This document shows positions 18,876-26,912 of a stretch of DNA of 64,000 nt, in pieces. The notes below the pieces were generated by a model. That model was not told the DNA's origin, ran no database searches, and saw nothing but the letters and a program-made list of their open reading frames with translations. The translations under genes were made by a program, and so were the position numbers. How positions within the stretch are numbered: the stretch's first letter is position 1; each line of letters begins with the position of its first letter. Source of the stretch: Psychrobacter sp. AH5 (GTDB lineage Bacteria > Pseudomonadota > Gammaproteobacteria > Pseudomonadales > Moraxellaceae); the NCBI RefSeq assembly GCF_040371085.1, contig NZ_JAMBMT010000001.1:1674001-1738000 (forward strand). Direction: 5' to 3'.

Positions 18876-19736
18876 CTAATTGCTACTGCCGCTATTATTC
18901 GAATTACTTTGATTATTAGCGCTATTGTTAGTGTTATTTTGAGAGTTGTTATTATTGCCACTACTGTCCGTATTAGTTTTACTACCATTATTAAGAGCTG
19001 AAGTATTAAGCGCTAAGGGCTGCGGCGCTAGTGACCATTGCCAAGTGATAGGCATGTCTTGATAAGTAAAGCTAACGGCCACGCCCTTGGGTAATAGGCT
19101 GACCTCATTAGCGCTAGCCGCTGTCGCTGCGTTACTAGTATTGCTGTTGTTATTATTGCTATTTTTATCAGGAAAACGATTAGCCAATTCAGGTAATAAA
19201 GCTTGCCAACGCAAAGCGCTAACCCCTTCTAAAAGCACACTGTCCAAACTAACACTGTCACTGCCGCCTTGAATGTTAGTATATTGTCGCCGAATCAGAC
19301 GCTGACCTGCAAAGACATATTCGATACGCTGCAAACTGGGGCTGCTTTGATAACGGGGATCGGGATCAGCGAAACGGACAAAGCTCATCTGCTCGCTGTC
19401 TAAGCGCATAAAGGGTTCAGGCGCTATAATTGCCGAGTCAGCTCTCTTGACGTTGTTACCATCAGCATTATTATTGCTAGCGTTGTTAGCAGCTGTATTA
19501 GTATTTGTAGTCGCGTTTGTCATATTAGGCGCTTGATAAGCAATAATCTGACTCATATCTTGTTGCAGCTGCAAATAAGCGTACTGCAATACTGCTAGAT
19601 TATCTGCCTGCAACTGCGCGCGCTCCCGCGCTCGATTGACACTATCAAATACTTGCCAGCCTGCCACCGCTAGCATCGCAAATATCGCCATAGCTACCAT
19701 CAGCTCAAGCAGCGTAAAGCCGCGCTGTGCATTCAT
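18876..19736 (-). CDS. gspJ: Type II secretion system minor pseudopilin GspJ
   Basis: A 286-residue pseudopilin with the prepilin leader MNAQRG followed by FTLLELMVAMAIFAMLAVAGW, with Glu at position +5 of the mature protein as required for assembly. The core SVNRARERAQLQADNLAVLQYAYLQLQQDM is typical of GspJ. Its start overlaps the gspI stop (ATGA). Three Asn/Ser/Thr-rich inserts, near residues 76-95 and 193-210 and at the C-terminal 40 residues, make it much longer than the usual 200 residues. The underlying DNA is rich in AAT/AAC triplets. Confidence 0.9.
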   Translation of the reverse strand: MNAQRGFTLLELMVAMAIFAMLAVAGWQVFDSVNRARERAQLQADNLAVLQYAYLQLQQDMSQIIAYQAPNMTNATTNTNTAANNASNNNADGNNVKRADSAIIAPEPFMRLDSEQMSFVRFADPDPRYQSSPSLQRIEYVFAGQRLIRRQYTNIQGGSDSVSLDSVLLEGVSALRWQALLPELANRFPDKNSNNNNSNTSNAATAASANEVSLLPKGVAVSFTYQDMPITWQWSLAPQPLALNTSALNNGSKTNTDSSGNNNNSQNNTNNSANNQSNSNNSGSSN

Positions 19737-20194
19737 GACGCGCTTCCTGTTTGCGCGTTAGCTGACTCTACTCCAAAAGAGCTTACACTTGCACTATCAG
19801 GATTACTGATTACTACGGTAATATCGGTCACTACCCTGCGAGCCGCGCCATCTATTATAGGCGCTACGCTGATATTGACCTCTTTTAACGCTGGACTCAA
19901 AGTATCAGCCACGCTCATTAGTACTTGCCAATCGCGGCCCTGTGCATTTATCGTTTGCGTGCGGTTAGCCGTCAGCCAAGTTTGCTGAATACGCAGATCA
20001 GCGGCGGCGTTTTGCGCGACGAAATGCGCTAAAGTTCGCGTTTTCAGCACATCGACAGAAGACAGATACGCGCTACTTGCTCGGCTTGCCGCCACCGCGA
20101 CCACTGCCAAAATAGCAAGCGCTACCATGACCTCGATTAGGGTAAAGCCGCGCTGTACTTGGTGCAAACTTGTGGACTTAGATGGGATGCTCAT
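19733..20194 (-). CDS. gspI: Type II secretion system minor pseudopilin GspI
   Basis: A 153-residue pseudopilin. An in-frame extension reaches 20317, but that DNA codes for the end of gspH in another frame. The ATG at 20194 lies two bases after the gspH stop with AAGGG upstream, and gives a leader ending in QRG followed by FTLIEVMVALAILAVVAVAA. The body has the GspI pattern AHFVAQNAAADLRIQQTW. GspI starts assembly of the tip complex with J and K. The stop overlaps the gspJ start, indicating translational coupling. Confidence 0.9.
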   Translation of the reverse strand: MSIPSKSTSLHQVQRGFTLIEVMVALAILAVVAVAASRASSAYLSSVDVLKTRTLAHFVAQNAAADLRIQQTWLTANRTQTINAQGRDWQVLMSVADTLSPALKEVNISVAPIIDGAARRVVTDITVVISNPDSASVSSFGVESANAQTGSAS

Positions 20195-20196
20195 AG

Positions 20197-20853
20197 CTAC
20201 AACCCTTGCCCTAGCAGCATACTGCCATCTGGCATAATGGTAATCACCTCGCCAACCAGTCTTGACTGATGGCGCACCTCTATGGTCACCGGGGTCGCCT
20301 GACCCGTACCAAACCATAACACTTGCGGCACGGCTTGCTCAGTGAACCAAGGCTGTAAGGTTTGTTGTTGTCCAGCGTTATTTAGCGTGCGGATACCGCT
20401 AGTCTCTAAGCTTTGGATAGCCAAACTCACTCCTGCTGGCATCTCAGGCAAAGTAATCTCAGATTCCGACTGCCAGCTTGGTGTCGGCTTACTGTCTTTA
20501 AGAGAAGCTGACGAGGCTGTCATCGCTGACAACTCCATGGCGTTTTTTGGTGAGCTATCAGTATTAGCGCTATTAACATTTTGGTAGGTAATATAAGGAT
20601 TGGAGAGGGTAACGATGGTAGGAACGACTTGACCTTGCTTATTAGACTGTAAGCTCAATCCCATCGGCTGCATACGTTCTGCCGAGAGCAGACGCACGTA
20701 ACTGAGTGAATCGGTCAAATGCTCATAAAAAGCTAGGTTTTTACGCGATTCACTGCTGCCGACAGATAAGCTAATCATGCCAGCGAAGATGGACAAAATG
20801 ACCACCACCACTATAATCTCAACTAAGGTGAAACCCGTTTGCGAGTGTTTCAT
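20197..20853 (-). CDS. gspH: Type II secretion system minor pseudopilin GspH
   Basis: A 218-residue pseudopilin with leader MKHSQTG and the hydrophobic helix FTLVEIIVVVVILSIFAGMI, Glu at +5. Tail elements include PQVLWFGTGQATPVTIEVRHQSRLVGEV, the GspH beta-rich domain, ending with a G-x-GL tail. It is the first gene of the H-I-J-K operon; the GspE ATPase lies 2 kb upstream on the same strand, and the other secretion genes are elsewhere. A Ser-rich loop near residues 95-125 is longer than usual. Confidence 0.88.
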   Translation of the reverse strand: MKHSQTGFTLVEIIVVVVILSIFAGMISLSVGSSESRKNLAFYEHLTDSLSYVRLLSAERMQPMGLSLQSNKQGQVVPTIVTLSNPYITYQNVNSANTDSSPKNAMELSAMTASSASLKDSKPTPSWQSESEITLPEMPAGVSLAIQSLETSGIRTLNNAGQQQTLQPWFTEQAVPQVLWFGTGQATPVTIEVRHQSRLVGEVITIMPDGSMLLGQGL

Positions 20854-20860
20854 GATAAGA

Positions 20861-20894
20861 GGGTTATCATTAATAAGGGGTTATCATTAATAAG
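20861..20894. repeat. 17-bp perfect tandem duplication upstream of gspH
   Basis: Two adjacent copies of GGGTTATCATTAATAAG (20861-20877 and 20878-20894), lying 7-41 bases before the gspH start and just after the preceding TetR gene. A change in copy number would alter the spacing of the gspH leader. Confidence 0.85.
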
Positions 20895-20903
20895 TGATTT
20901 TCA

Positions 20904-21593
20904 TCAATAATTAGTATTACGATGCTCTGCTGACTCAGTCTCAATTTGCTCTACTAGCTCTTGCATATCCTCATCATTGATCTCATCATCATGAGTATGC
21001 GCCGGATAATGCCCAGGAAGATCAAGCATCTGCTGCACTAAAGCATAACGCAGAGTATCGCGGCGACCCAAATAGCGCTGATAAAAACTTGAATTAAGCA
21101 GTCCAGCCCCGCCTTGACCCATCGCCCAAATAGTACACAGATAATCACGAGTCGTCATGCTGCTCTGTTGCTCTTTTAGATAAGCACTGACAATATCAAT
21201 CAGACGCTTCATACGTTGACGGCGAATATCATAAAGCTCGCCAAATAAGCGATTAAGACCAGTAACCGACGCCGCTAGACGCTCTTCTATTTGATTAAGA
21301 AGCATCGCTTTTTGCGGATTGAGCAGCTGCTGAAAAATCATCCGTGCCACCCCAGCTGAGGCACAATCATCAACACGATTGATCTCAAACAGCTGCTCTT
21401 CATAGCGAATAATGATACGCAAATACAGCTCATCTTTACTTGAGAAATGCTTATACAGAGTGCCTTTAGCCAAATCAAGCTGATCGGCTAAGCTATCTAA
21501 AGTAATATCACCATCGCCTGACTCAAGCAGCAATTGCTCAGCCATCGCTAAGATATTTTCTTCCCTTACTTTAAACTGGTGCTGACGACTCAT
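20904..21593 (-). CDS. TetR-family transcriptional regulator
   Basis: A 229-residue TetR protein. The helix-turn-helix is at about residues 28-53 (ITLDSLADQLDLAKGTLYKHFSSKDELYLRII). The ligand domain contains RRQRMKRLIDIVSAYLKE and DYLCTIWAMGQGGAGLLNS. The acidic C-terminus (EINDEDMQELVEQIETESAE) is unusual. It is upstream of gspH on the same strand, with a 50-bp gap holding a tandem repeat, so read-through into the secretion operon is possible. A candidate TetR-type operator lies at 21862-21877 upstream. Confidence 0.82.
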   Translation of the reverse strand: MSRQHQFKVREENILAMAEQLLLESGDGDITLDSLADQLDLAKGTLYKHFSSKDELYLRIIIRYEEQLFEINRVDDCASAGVARMIFQQLLNPQKAMLLNQIEERLAASVTGLNRLFGELYDIRRQRMKRLIDIVSAYLKEQQSSMTTRDYLCTIWAMGQGGAGLLNSSFYQRYLGRRDTLRYALVQQMLDLPGHYPAHTHDDEINDEDMQELVEQIETESAEHRNTNY

Positions 21594-21861
21594 AACTGCT
21601 CCTAAACTTTGATAAAATTAAGCATAGGGCTATGTATATAATCCCTGTCTGTGACCATAGCTCGACTATCGAGCGCCAATGACGCTGTTGATGACCCTAT
21701 GGACAACTATGACGAGTAGCTATAGCTATGCTTAGCAATCACTTACTATTGCCGCCCTTAACTAACTTTAGCAAGGGTTCTTGCCCGTTAAATAAAGACG
21801 CCGCTATAATAAACGAGGCAAACAGTAATACTTTAAAAATAACCATAAGCATTACTAATAA

Positions 21862-21877
21862 ATGACTGACTGGTCAT
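21862..21877. promoter_or_regulatory. Candidate TetR-type operator
   Basis: ATGACTGACTGGTCAT has the ATGAC/GTCAT outer arms and ACTGGTCA core often seen at TetR-family operators. It lies about 270 bp upstream of the TetR gene, close to the end of tatD. The link is inferred from motif style only. Confidence 0.3.
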
Positions 21878-21889
21878 AGCATAACGATT

Positions 21890-22678
21890 TTAATGGTATT
21901 GCGCTAGTAGATTTTCAAAGTTTTTTGCAGTTAATTGTCCAAGCTCCTCTCGACTACAACCATACATATTGGCAAGGTAGCTTGCGACATAAGGCACATA
22001 AGCGGGTTCGTTAGGACAACCACGCTTAGGCACGGGCGCTAAATAAGGACTATCGGTTTCGATAAGTATTCTATCTCTTGGCATATTTTTAGCGGCTTGT
22101 TGAATGTTTTTGGCACTGTTAAAGCTGACAATACCCGAAAAAGAGATATAAAAGCCTAGATCAAGCGCGCGCTTGGCGGTGTCCCAATCCTCAGTAAAGC
22201 AGTGAATGATACCGTGCTCTGCGCCCTCAGACTTTAGAATATCGATAGTGTCATCTTTGGCCTCACGCATATGCACCACCAACGGCTTTTTCAATTGCTG
22301 GCTGGCATGAATATGCCGCGCAAAACTTTCACGCTGCGCTTGCGCATTCTGCGTCGACCAATAGTAATCTAGCCCCGTCTCCCCTATCGCCCATACTTTA
22401 TCGTCATTAGCCGTCTCTACAAGACGCTCAACAGTCGCTGATTGCAAAACGTTGATATCCTCACAAGGATGAATACCCACGCTCATCCCTAAAGTGAGCT
22501 GCTCATCGCTAAAGGTATCGACAATATTGGCAATCTCGTCATATTCTGCAAAGTCGCACATAATGGCCATGGCGCGTGTGACTTGAGCTTCTTTCATCGC
22601 ATTAATAGCACCGGACAGCTCTCCATCGTATTTAGTAAGATCTAGGCGGTTAAGGTGGCAATGAGTATCGGTAAACAT
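21890..22678 (-). CDS. tatD: TatD-family metal-dependent hydrolase
   Basis: A 262-residue TIM-barrel metallohydrolase. The metal ligands are all visible: H6 and H8 in FTDTHCHLN, Glu in WAIGETGLDYYW, His in LVVHMREA, His in GIIHCFTED, and Asp in LIETDSPYLAP. TatD proteins are 3'-5' DNA exonucleases or deoxyribonuclease-like enzymes linked to DNA repair; the subgroup (YcfH, YjjV or TatD proper) is not resolved here. Full length, with spaced neighbours. Confidence 0.88.
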   Translation of the reverse strand: MFTDTHCHLNRLDLTKYDGELSGAINAMKEAQVTRAMAIMCDFAEYDEIANIVDTFSDEQLTLGMSVGIHPCEDINVLQSATVERLVETANDDKVWAIGETGLDYYWSTQNAQAQRESFARHIHASQQLKKPLVVHMREAKDDTIDILKSEGAEHGIIHCFTEDWDTAKRALDLGFYISFSGIVSFNSAKNIQQAAKNMPRDRILIETDSPYLAPVPKRGCPNEPAYVPYVASYLANMYGCSREELGQLTAKNFENLLAQYH

Positions 22679-22789
22679 AAATAATCTCTATAATAATTTG
22701 GCTAAGCGTTGTACTATTAATGCTGTTAAGGTAGCTTTTTTCAAGGTTGGGTTTATAAGCTACAAGCTAGCTATGTTTTGACGATTAAG

Positions 22790-24568
22790 CTATAGCGGCA
22801 CCACTCGCATTACCTCTTCTATGGTAGTCACCCCTTCACTAATACGCTTGGCACCTGAGAGCCGTAACGGCTGCACCCCTTCACGATAGGCCTGCTGCTT
22901 GATAGCTTCTAAATTCGCATCAGCGGCGACTAGCTTTTTGAGCTCATTAGAGAGCGGCATAATCTCATAAAGTCCAATACGCCCCTGATAGCCAGTATGA
23001 CGGCAGTGCTCACAGCCTTTGGCACTATAGATTTGCGGCGGCAAAGTAGCGCGCCACGGCTGTACTAACTCTTGCCATTGCAGAGCGATTTCACTGTCGC
23101 TACTGAGCTCCTGTGCTTGCTTGCAATGCGGGCACAGCGTCCGGATAAGTCGCTGCGCCATCACCCCAAGGATAGTCGCTGAGCTCAAGAACGGCTGTAC
23201 GCCCAAATCATGCAGACGCGGCAAGGAGCTTGGCGCATCATTGGTATGCAAAGTCGAGAGCACCAAATGACCAGTCAAAGAGGCTTGCACCGCCATATTA
23301 GCCGTCTCAGAATCACGGATCTCCCCCACCATAATAATGTCAGGATCTTGGCGCATAAGCGAGCGAATACCATCGGCGAAGTGCAGATCAATCGCCGGAT
23401 TGACCTGCATCTGATTAAAGGCCGGCTCAATCATCTCGATAGGATCTTCGATAGTGCAGACGTTGACCTGCTCAGTAGCGAGCTGCTTGAGCGTGCTATA
23501 TAAAGTTGTGGTCTTACCAGAACCGGTCGGCCCCGTCACTAAGATAATGCCATTGGGATGGCTGGTCAGCTCATGCCACATCGCAAGCTGCTTGCCTGAG
23601 AGTCCAAGCTGCGCAAACGAGCGCACCAGCACTTCGGGATCAAAGACGCGCATGACCAGCTTTTCACCAAAGGCGGTCGGCAAAGTCGACAGCCGCAGCT
23701 CAGTCTCTAAACCTTTATGAGTCCGCGTCTTTAGGCGACCATCTTGCGGTTTGCGCTTTTCAGCGACATTGAGCCGACCCAAAATTTTGATCCGCGCGGT
23801 TACCGCCATCAAAATCGCGATGGGCATCTCATAAACGGTATGCAGCACGCCATCGATACGAAAGCGCACTTTACCCGTCTCACGGCGCGGCTCTAAATGA
23901 ATATCACTGGCGCGTTGCTCAAAGGCATAGAGCAGTAACCAATCGACGACTTTGACGATATGCTGATCATTGGCATCAGGATTGGTATTATCGCCAAGTT
24001 GCAGTAGCGCCTCGACATTGGTGACATCGGCTGCCGCCCGTTTATGCACACTATTAGCGCCAGCAATCGCTTGCGTCACTTGATAAAACTCTTGCCGATA
24101 GCGATTGATCTGATCAGGACCGATATAAACCGTACGATAGCTTTTTTTATGAATGATCTTTTCGATATTGCCATGCCAATCGCTATAAAAAGGCTGATCG
24201 GTACCAATGACGACTTCATCATCAGCTACATCAATGGGCAAAATATGCTGCGAGCGCGCATATTCAAAGGACATCAATTGTGTCACTGCCGGCACGTCAA
24301 TTTTTAGCGGATCGATACGCACTAAGGGCATATTGGCTTTGGCAGCTAGCCATTGATTGAGCCACGTGAGCGTCAGCTTATTCTCACCTTCTATATCATG
24401 AGCATTTGGCAGTGCAAACTCGCTAATGGTTATCAGCGGATGTTGCGCCTTATCGCGGCGACTGGTCATCACCAAATTATAACCGCGCTGATCGATGACC
24501 TTATCCGCTAGCAGCTCATCGAGGCACCAACGCAAATCAATCATTAACGAGTAATCTGGAACCGACAT
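22790..24568 (-). CDS. gspE: Type II secretion ATPase GspE (PulE family)
   Basis: A 592-residue cytoplasmic hexameric ATPase. Visible: Walker A GPTGSGKTTT, Asp box TIEDPIEM, Walker B DPDIIMVGEIRD, the His box (LSTLHTNDAPSSL), and the zinc-binding tetracysteine module (CPHCKQ ... CEHCRHTG) typical of GspE. The N-terminal 170 residues are an MshEN-like domain. PilB type IV pilus ATPases share this layout, but the nearby GspH-K genes favour type II secretion. It stands alone with intergenic gaps on both sides, so it is not in the H-K operon. Confidence 0.88.
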   Translation of the reverse strand: MSVPDYSLMIDLRWCLDELLADKVIDQRGYNLVMTSRRDKAQHPLITISEFALPNAHDIEGENKLTLTWLNQWLAAKANMPLVRIDPLKIDVPAVTQLMSFEYARSQHILPIDVADDEVVIGTDQPFYSDWHGNIEKIIHKKSYRTVYIGPDQINRYRQEFYQVTQAIAGANSVHKRAAADVTNVEALLQLGDNTNPDANDQHIVKVVDWLLLYAFEQRASDIHLEPRRETGKVRFRIDGVLHTVYEMPIAILMAVTARIKILGRLNVAEKRKPQDGRLKTRTHKGLETELRLSTLPTAFGEKLVMRVFDPEVLVRSFAQLGLSGKQLAMWHELTSHPNGIILVTGPTGSGKTTTLYSTLKQLATEQVNVCTIEDPIEMIEPAFNQMQVNPAIDLHFADGIRSLMRQDPDIIMVGEIRDSETANMAVQASLTGHLVLSTLHTNDAPSSLPRLHDLGVQPFLSSATILGVMAQRLIRTLCPHCKQAQELSSDSEIALQWQELVQPWRATLPPQIYSAKGCEHCRHTGYQGRIGLYEIMPLSNELKKLVAADANLEAIKQQAYREGVQPLRLSGAKRISEGVTTIEEVMRVVPL

Positions 24569-24616
24569 AATTATCTTCTTATATTATTAAAACTAAATGG
24601 CTTAATTTTGGCGTAG

Positions 24617-24633
24617 GGTGTGCCTCGTGCACC
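24617..24633. repeat. REP-like short hairpin
   Basis: GGTGTGCCTCGTGCACC can fold into a 7-bp stem (two G-U pairs) with a three-base loop. It is similar in style to the hairpin at 15362-15376. Confidence 0.35.
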
Positions 24634-24690
24634 ATTAAAATAGCTATTATTCAAATCTACTGCATCACAAAGTCCAATGATTATTTATCA

Positions 24691-25533
24691 TCAAAGCACC
24701 TCATTAATAGCCACTATCTGCAATGTCCCAAGCTCATTCTGACAAAAGCTGACATCGACAGACTTATAGCGCATAATAAAGGTAGTGTTTATCTCTTTAC
24801 GCCGATACGCCGGCCGCGGGTCTTGCGCAATTAATGCTTGGATTAAGTCTTTATCCTCGCCAACTAATTGCTGCTGCAGCTTAGAGATAACCGCTTCGCT
24901 GCTTAAGCTAGCTGCGTCATTCTCGCTATTAATTAAAGTTAAAAACTGCGTCTGCGCCTCATTAGTCATACTTACATCTAGCAGCACTGGAGCATCGGTG
25001 GCAAAACCGCTCTGAGCGTGCTCAATACTATCACTATAAGCGACGTAAGGCTTGATATCGATAATCGGTGTGCCGTCAATCATATCGGCGCCGCTAATGA
25101 TAAGGATGACTCGCCCCTCGATGACTTGTAAGCGTTCAAGTTTAACCACTGATAGCCCTAGCTGTGAAGGCCGATACATGCTGCGGCTAGCAAAGACGCC
25201 TATCTTTTGGTTACCACCCAGTCTAGGCGGTCTAACTTGCGCCCGAAAGGATTGGCTATTACTAGCGTTTTCATTTTTAGCGTCATTATTGCTAGCGCCT
25301 CTATTATGATGAAACTGCCAACTGAGCCAAAGATGACTAAATTCCTCCAAGCCTACAAAGGCCGCTGGCGTATCAAAGGGAGCAATCATCTCGATTGCGC
25401 TAGTCAAGCCTACTAAATTGGGCTGCCTTGGCGCGCCAAATTTTTGTGACAAGGGCGCACGATGATAGCCGATAATAGGCGCTTTATGAAAAGTATCATA
25501 AGAGGCTAGTTGCTGGTGAGTCTGACTGCTCAT
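24691..25533 (-). CDS. trmO: tRNA (N6-threonylcarbamoyladenosine37-N6)-methyltransferase TrmO
   Basis: A 280-residue TrmO/TsaA protein that adds a methyl group to t6A37 of tRNA-Thr. The family signatures are visible: PIIGYHRAPLSQKFGAPRQP at residues 19-38, AFVGLEEFSHLWLSWQFH near 58-75, and FASRSMYRPSQLGLSVVKLE near 114-133. The C-terminal domain ends with QDPRPAYRR, also conserved. A short Asn/Ser linker sits near residue 80. The gene is monocistronic. Confidence 0.9.
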   Translation of the reverse strand: MSSQTHQQLASYDTFHKAPIIGYHRAPLSQKFGAPRQPNLVGLTSAIEMIAPFDTPAAFVGLEEFSHLWLSWQFHHNRGASNNDAKNENASNSQSFRAQVRPPRLGGNQKIGVFASRSMYRPSQLGLSVVKLERLQVIEGRVILIISGADMIDGTPIIDIKPYVAYSDSIEHAQSGFATDAPVLLDVSMTNEAQTQFLTLINSENDAASLSSEAVISKLQQQLVGEDKDLIQALIAQDPRPAYRRKEINTTFIMRYKSVDVSFCQNELGTLQIVAINEVL

Positions 25534-25749
25534 TCGTTATTCCAAAGCCAAAAAGAGTCCATAGTAAGATAAAATCTGCCAATCATACAAATATACTCAC
25601 TAACGATATTCCATATTATCATGGTGCGTGCGCATTTCATGGCGGATTTTTATTTTGAAATTTGTTATGATGTGCTCCATTATATATTGAGAATAACTTG
25701 CATCTGGCTATTAGCTTTTGATGCGTTTATCGACTAATTAGAGGGCTTT

Positions 25750-26523
25750 ATGTCAAAACTGCGCACCGAAACGGTCACCGAAGTTCATCATTGGAACGAT
25801 TCGCTATTCACTATCAAGACCACTCGCGACGATGGCCTACGCTTTCGTAACGGTGAGTTTGCGATGATAGGTATCATCGTTGATGGCAGGCCATTACTGC
25901 GAGCTTACTCGATTGCTAGCCCTAATTATGAGGATCATTTAGAGTTCTTTTCGATCAAAGTACCCGATGGCCCATTGACTTCGCGCTTACAACATATCAA
26001 AGTTGGTGATGAGCTATTAGTCAGTAAAAAACCTACTGGCACGCTAGTATTGGACGATTTGCTACCGGGCAAAAATCTTTATATGCTTGCGACCGGTACG
26101 GGGCTTGCGCCGTTCTTAGCGTTATCACGCGATCCTGAGGTTTATGAGCGCTTTGATAAGATTATTCTCGTCCACGGCGTGCGTAATGTGGAAGACTTGG
26201 CCTATCGTGAGATGTTCGAAAACGAGCTGCCAAATGATGAGATCTTTGGCGAGTGGTATCGTGAGAAGTTTATTTACTACCCCACCACTACCCGTGAAGA
26301 GTTTAGAAACACTGGCCGTATCACGGATCTTATGGAGTCAGGTAAACTATTTCAAGACATTGGCTTACCGCAGATGAATAAGGATGACGATCGTGTGTTG
26401 ATTTGTGGTAGTATGCCTTTTAACGCTGATATCTCCAAAATTCTTGATGGTTTTGGTTTAACAGTATCGCCACGCATGGGCGTACAAGCGGATTATGTGA
26501 TTGAGCGTGCGTTTGTCGGCTAG
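25750..26523 (+). CDS. fpr: Ferredoxin-NADP reductase
   Basis: A 257-residue plant-type FNR of the bacterial Fpr subgroup that exchanges electrons between NADPH and ferredoxin or flavodoxin. The FAD site is LLRAYSIASPNYEDHLEFFS near residues 50-70 and the NADP site GTGLAPFLALSRDPEVY. The tail GVQADYVIERAFVG ends close to the flavin in known structures. An AT-rich promoter region precedes it. The tRNA-Leu gene that holds the island follows 120 bases downstream. Confidence 0.93.
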   Translation: MSKLRTETVTEVHHWNDSLFTIKTTRDDGLRFRNGEFAMIGIIVDGRPLLRAYSIASPNYEDHLEFFSIKVPDGPLTSRLQHIKVGDELLVSKKPTGTLVLDDLLPGKNLYMLATGTGLAPFLALSRDPEVYERFDKIILVHGVRNVEDLAYREMFENELPNDEIFGEWYREKFIYYPTTTREEFRNTGRITDLMESGKLFQDIGLPQMNKDDDRVLICGSMPFNADISKILDGFGLTVSPRMGVQADYVIERAFVG

Positions 26524-26551
26524 AAAACTACTCAATTAAGCTAAATAATTC

Positions 26552-26579
26552 TTGACGACCAAAAATAGGCTGTTATAAT
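26552..26579 (+). promoter_or_regulatory. Sigma-70 promoter of tRNA-Leu
   Basis: TTGACG (26552-26557) and TATAAT (26574-26579) with a 16-base spacer, about 65 bases ahead of the tRNA. It is the clearest consensus promoter noticed in the window. Confidence 0.8.
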
Positions 26580-26643
26580 ACGCAGCCTATACAGCACAAC
26601 CTGTAGCCCCATTCGATAAAGCTTAGCGCTTTATACCTAATAC

Positions 26644-26730
26644 GCCGGTGTGATGGAATTGGTAGACATGACGGATTCAAAATCCGTTGCCTTTAAAAGC
26701 GTGTCGGTTCGAGTCCGACCACCGGTACCA
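26644..26730 (+). tRNA. tRNA-Leu (anticodon CAA), CCA encoded
   Basis: An 87-base class II tRNA. The acceptor stem pairs GCCGGTG with CACCGGT (G1-U72, as in some E. coli tRNA-Leu), the anticodon stem-loop is ACGGA-TTCAAAA-TCCGT with CAA at the anticodon, there is a long variable arm, and the TPsiC arm contains GGTTCGAGTCC. The 3' CCA is in the DNA. Its 3' 58 bases are the left copy of the island's direct repeat, so integration left the gene whole. Confidence 0.96.
26673..26730 (+). repeat. attL, 58-bp direct repeat inside tRNA-Leu
   Basis: Runs from GGATTCAAAA of the anticodon stem to the encoded CCA. It is identical over all 58 bases to 58084-58141, and the flanking sequences differ at both ends. 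Confidence 0.95.
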
Positions 26731-26737
26731 CTATACG

Positions 26738-26773
26738 AAACCCTTACAGTCTATGGATTGTGAGGGTTTTTTA
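26738..26773 (+). terminator. Hairpin terminator after tRNA-Leu (island side)
   Basis: Stem AAACCCTTAC / GTGAGGGTTT with one G-U pair, followed by a T tract. It lies inside the island, just beyond attL, and would end the tRNA transcript in the integrated state, replacing the original terminator now found beyond attR. Confidence 0.8.
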
Positions 26774-26822
26774 TTGCGTGAATTATTTATAAATTGGTCG
26801 AGTAATACTAGCGTCAAATAAA

Positions 26823-26845
26823 ATTTTGATACTATCTTGATACTT
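26823..26845. other. Candidate integrase arm-type site, left end
   Basis: Contains two copies of TTGATACT (TTTTGATACTATCTTGATAC), about 95 bases inside attL. A near-identical pair occurs at 57927-57948, about 135 bases inside attR. Paired sites inside both ends are what arm-type integrase binding sites look like. The role is inferred. Confidence 0.45.
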
Positions 26846-26912
26846 TGATGCATCTGTTATTTAACGTATTATAGTATTATTAACACGATAAATAATGCGG
26901 TACGGATGAGAT

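Noticed and set aside
17818-19520. Repeated TTATTA/GTTATTATTG-like stretches as a CRISPR or other array
   Set aside because: They are the complement of Asn codon runs inside gspJ and gspK, with no regular repeat-spacer structure.
20195-20317. Longer gspI start at 20317
   Set aside because: The extra residues overlap gspH in another frame and would place the prepilin leader 40 residues too far inside the protein.
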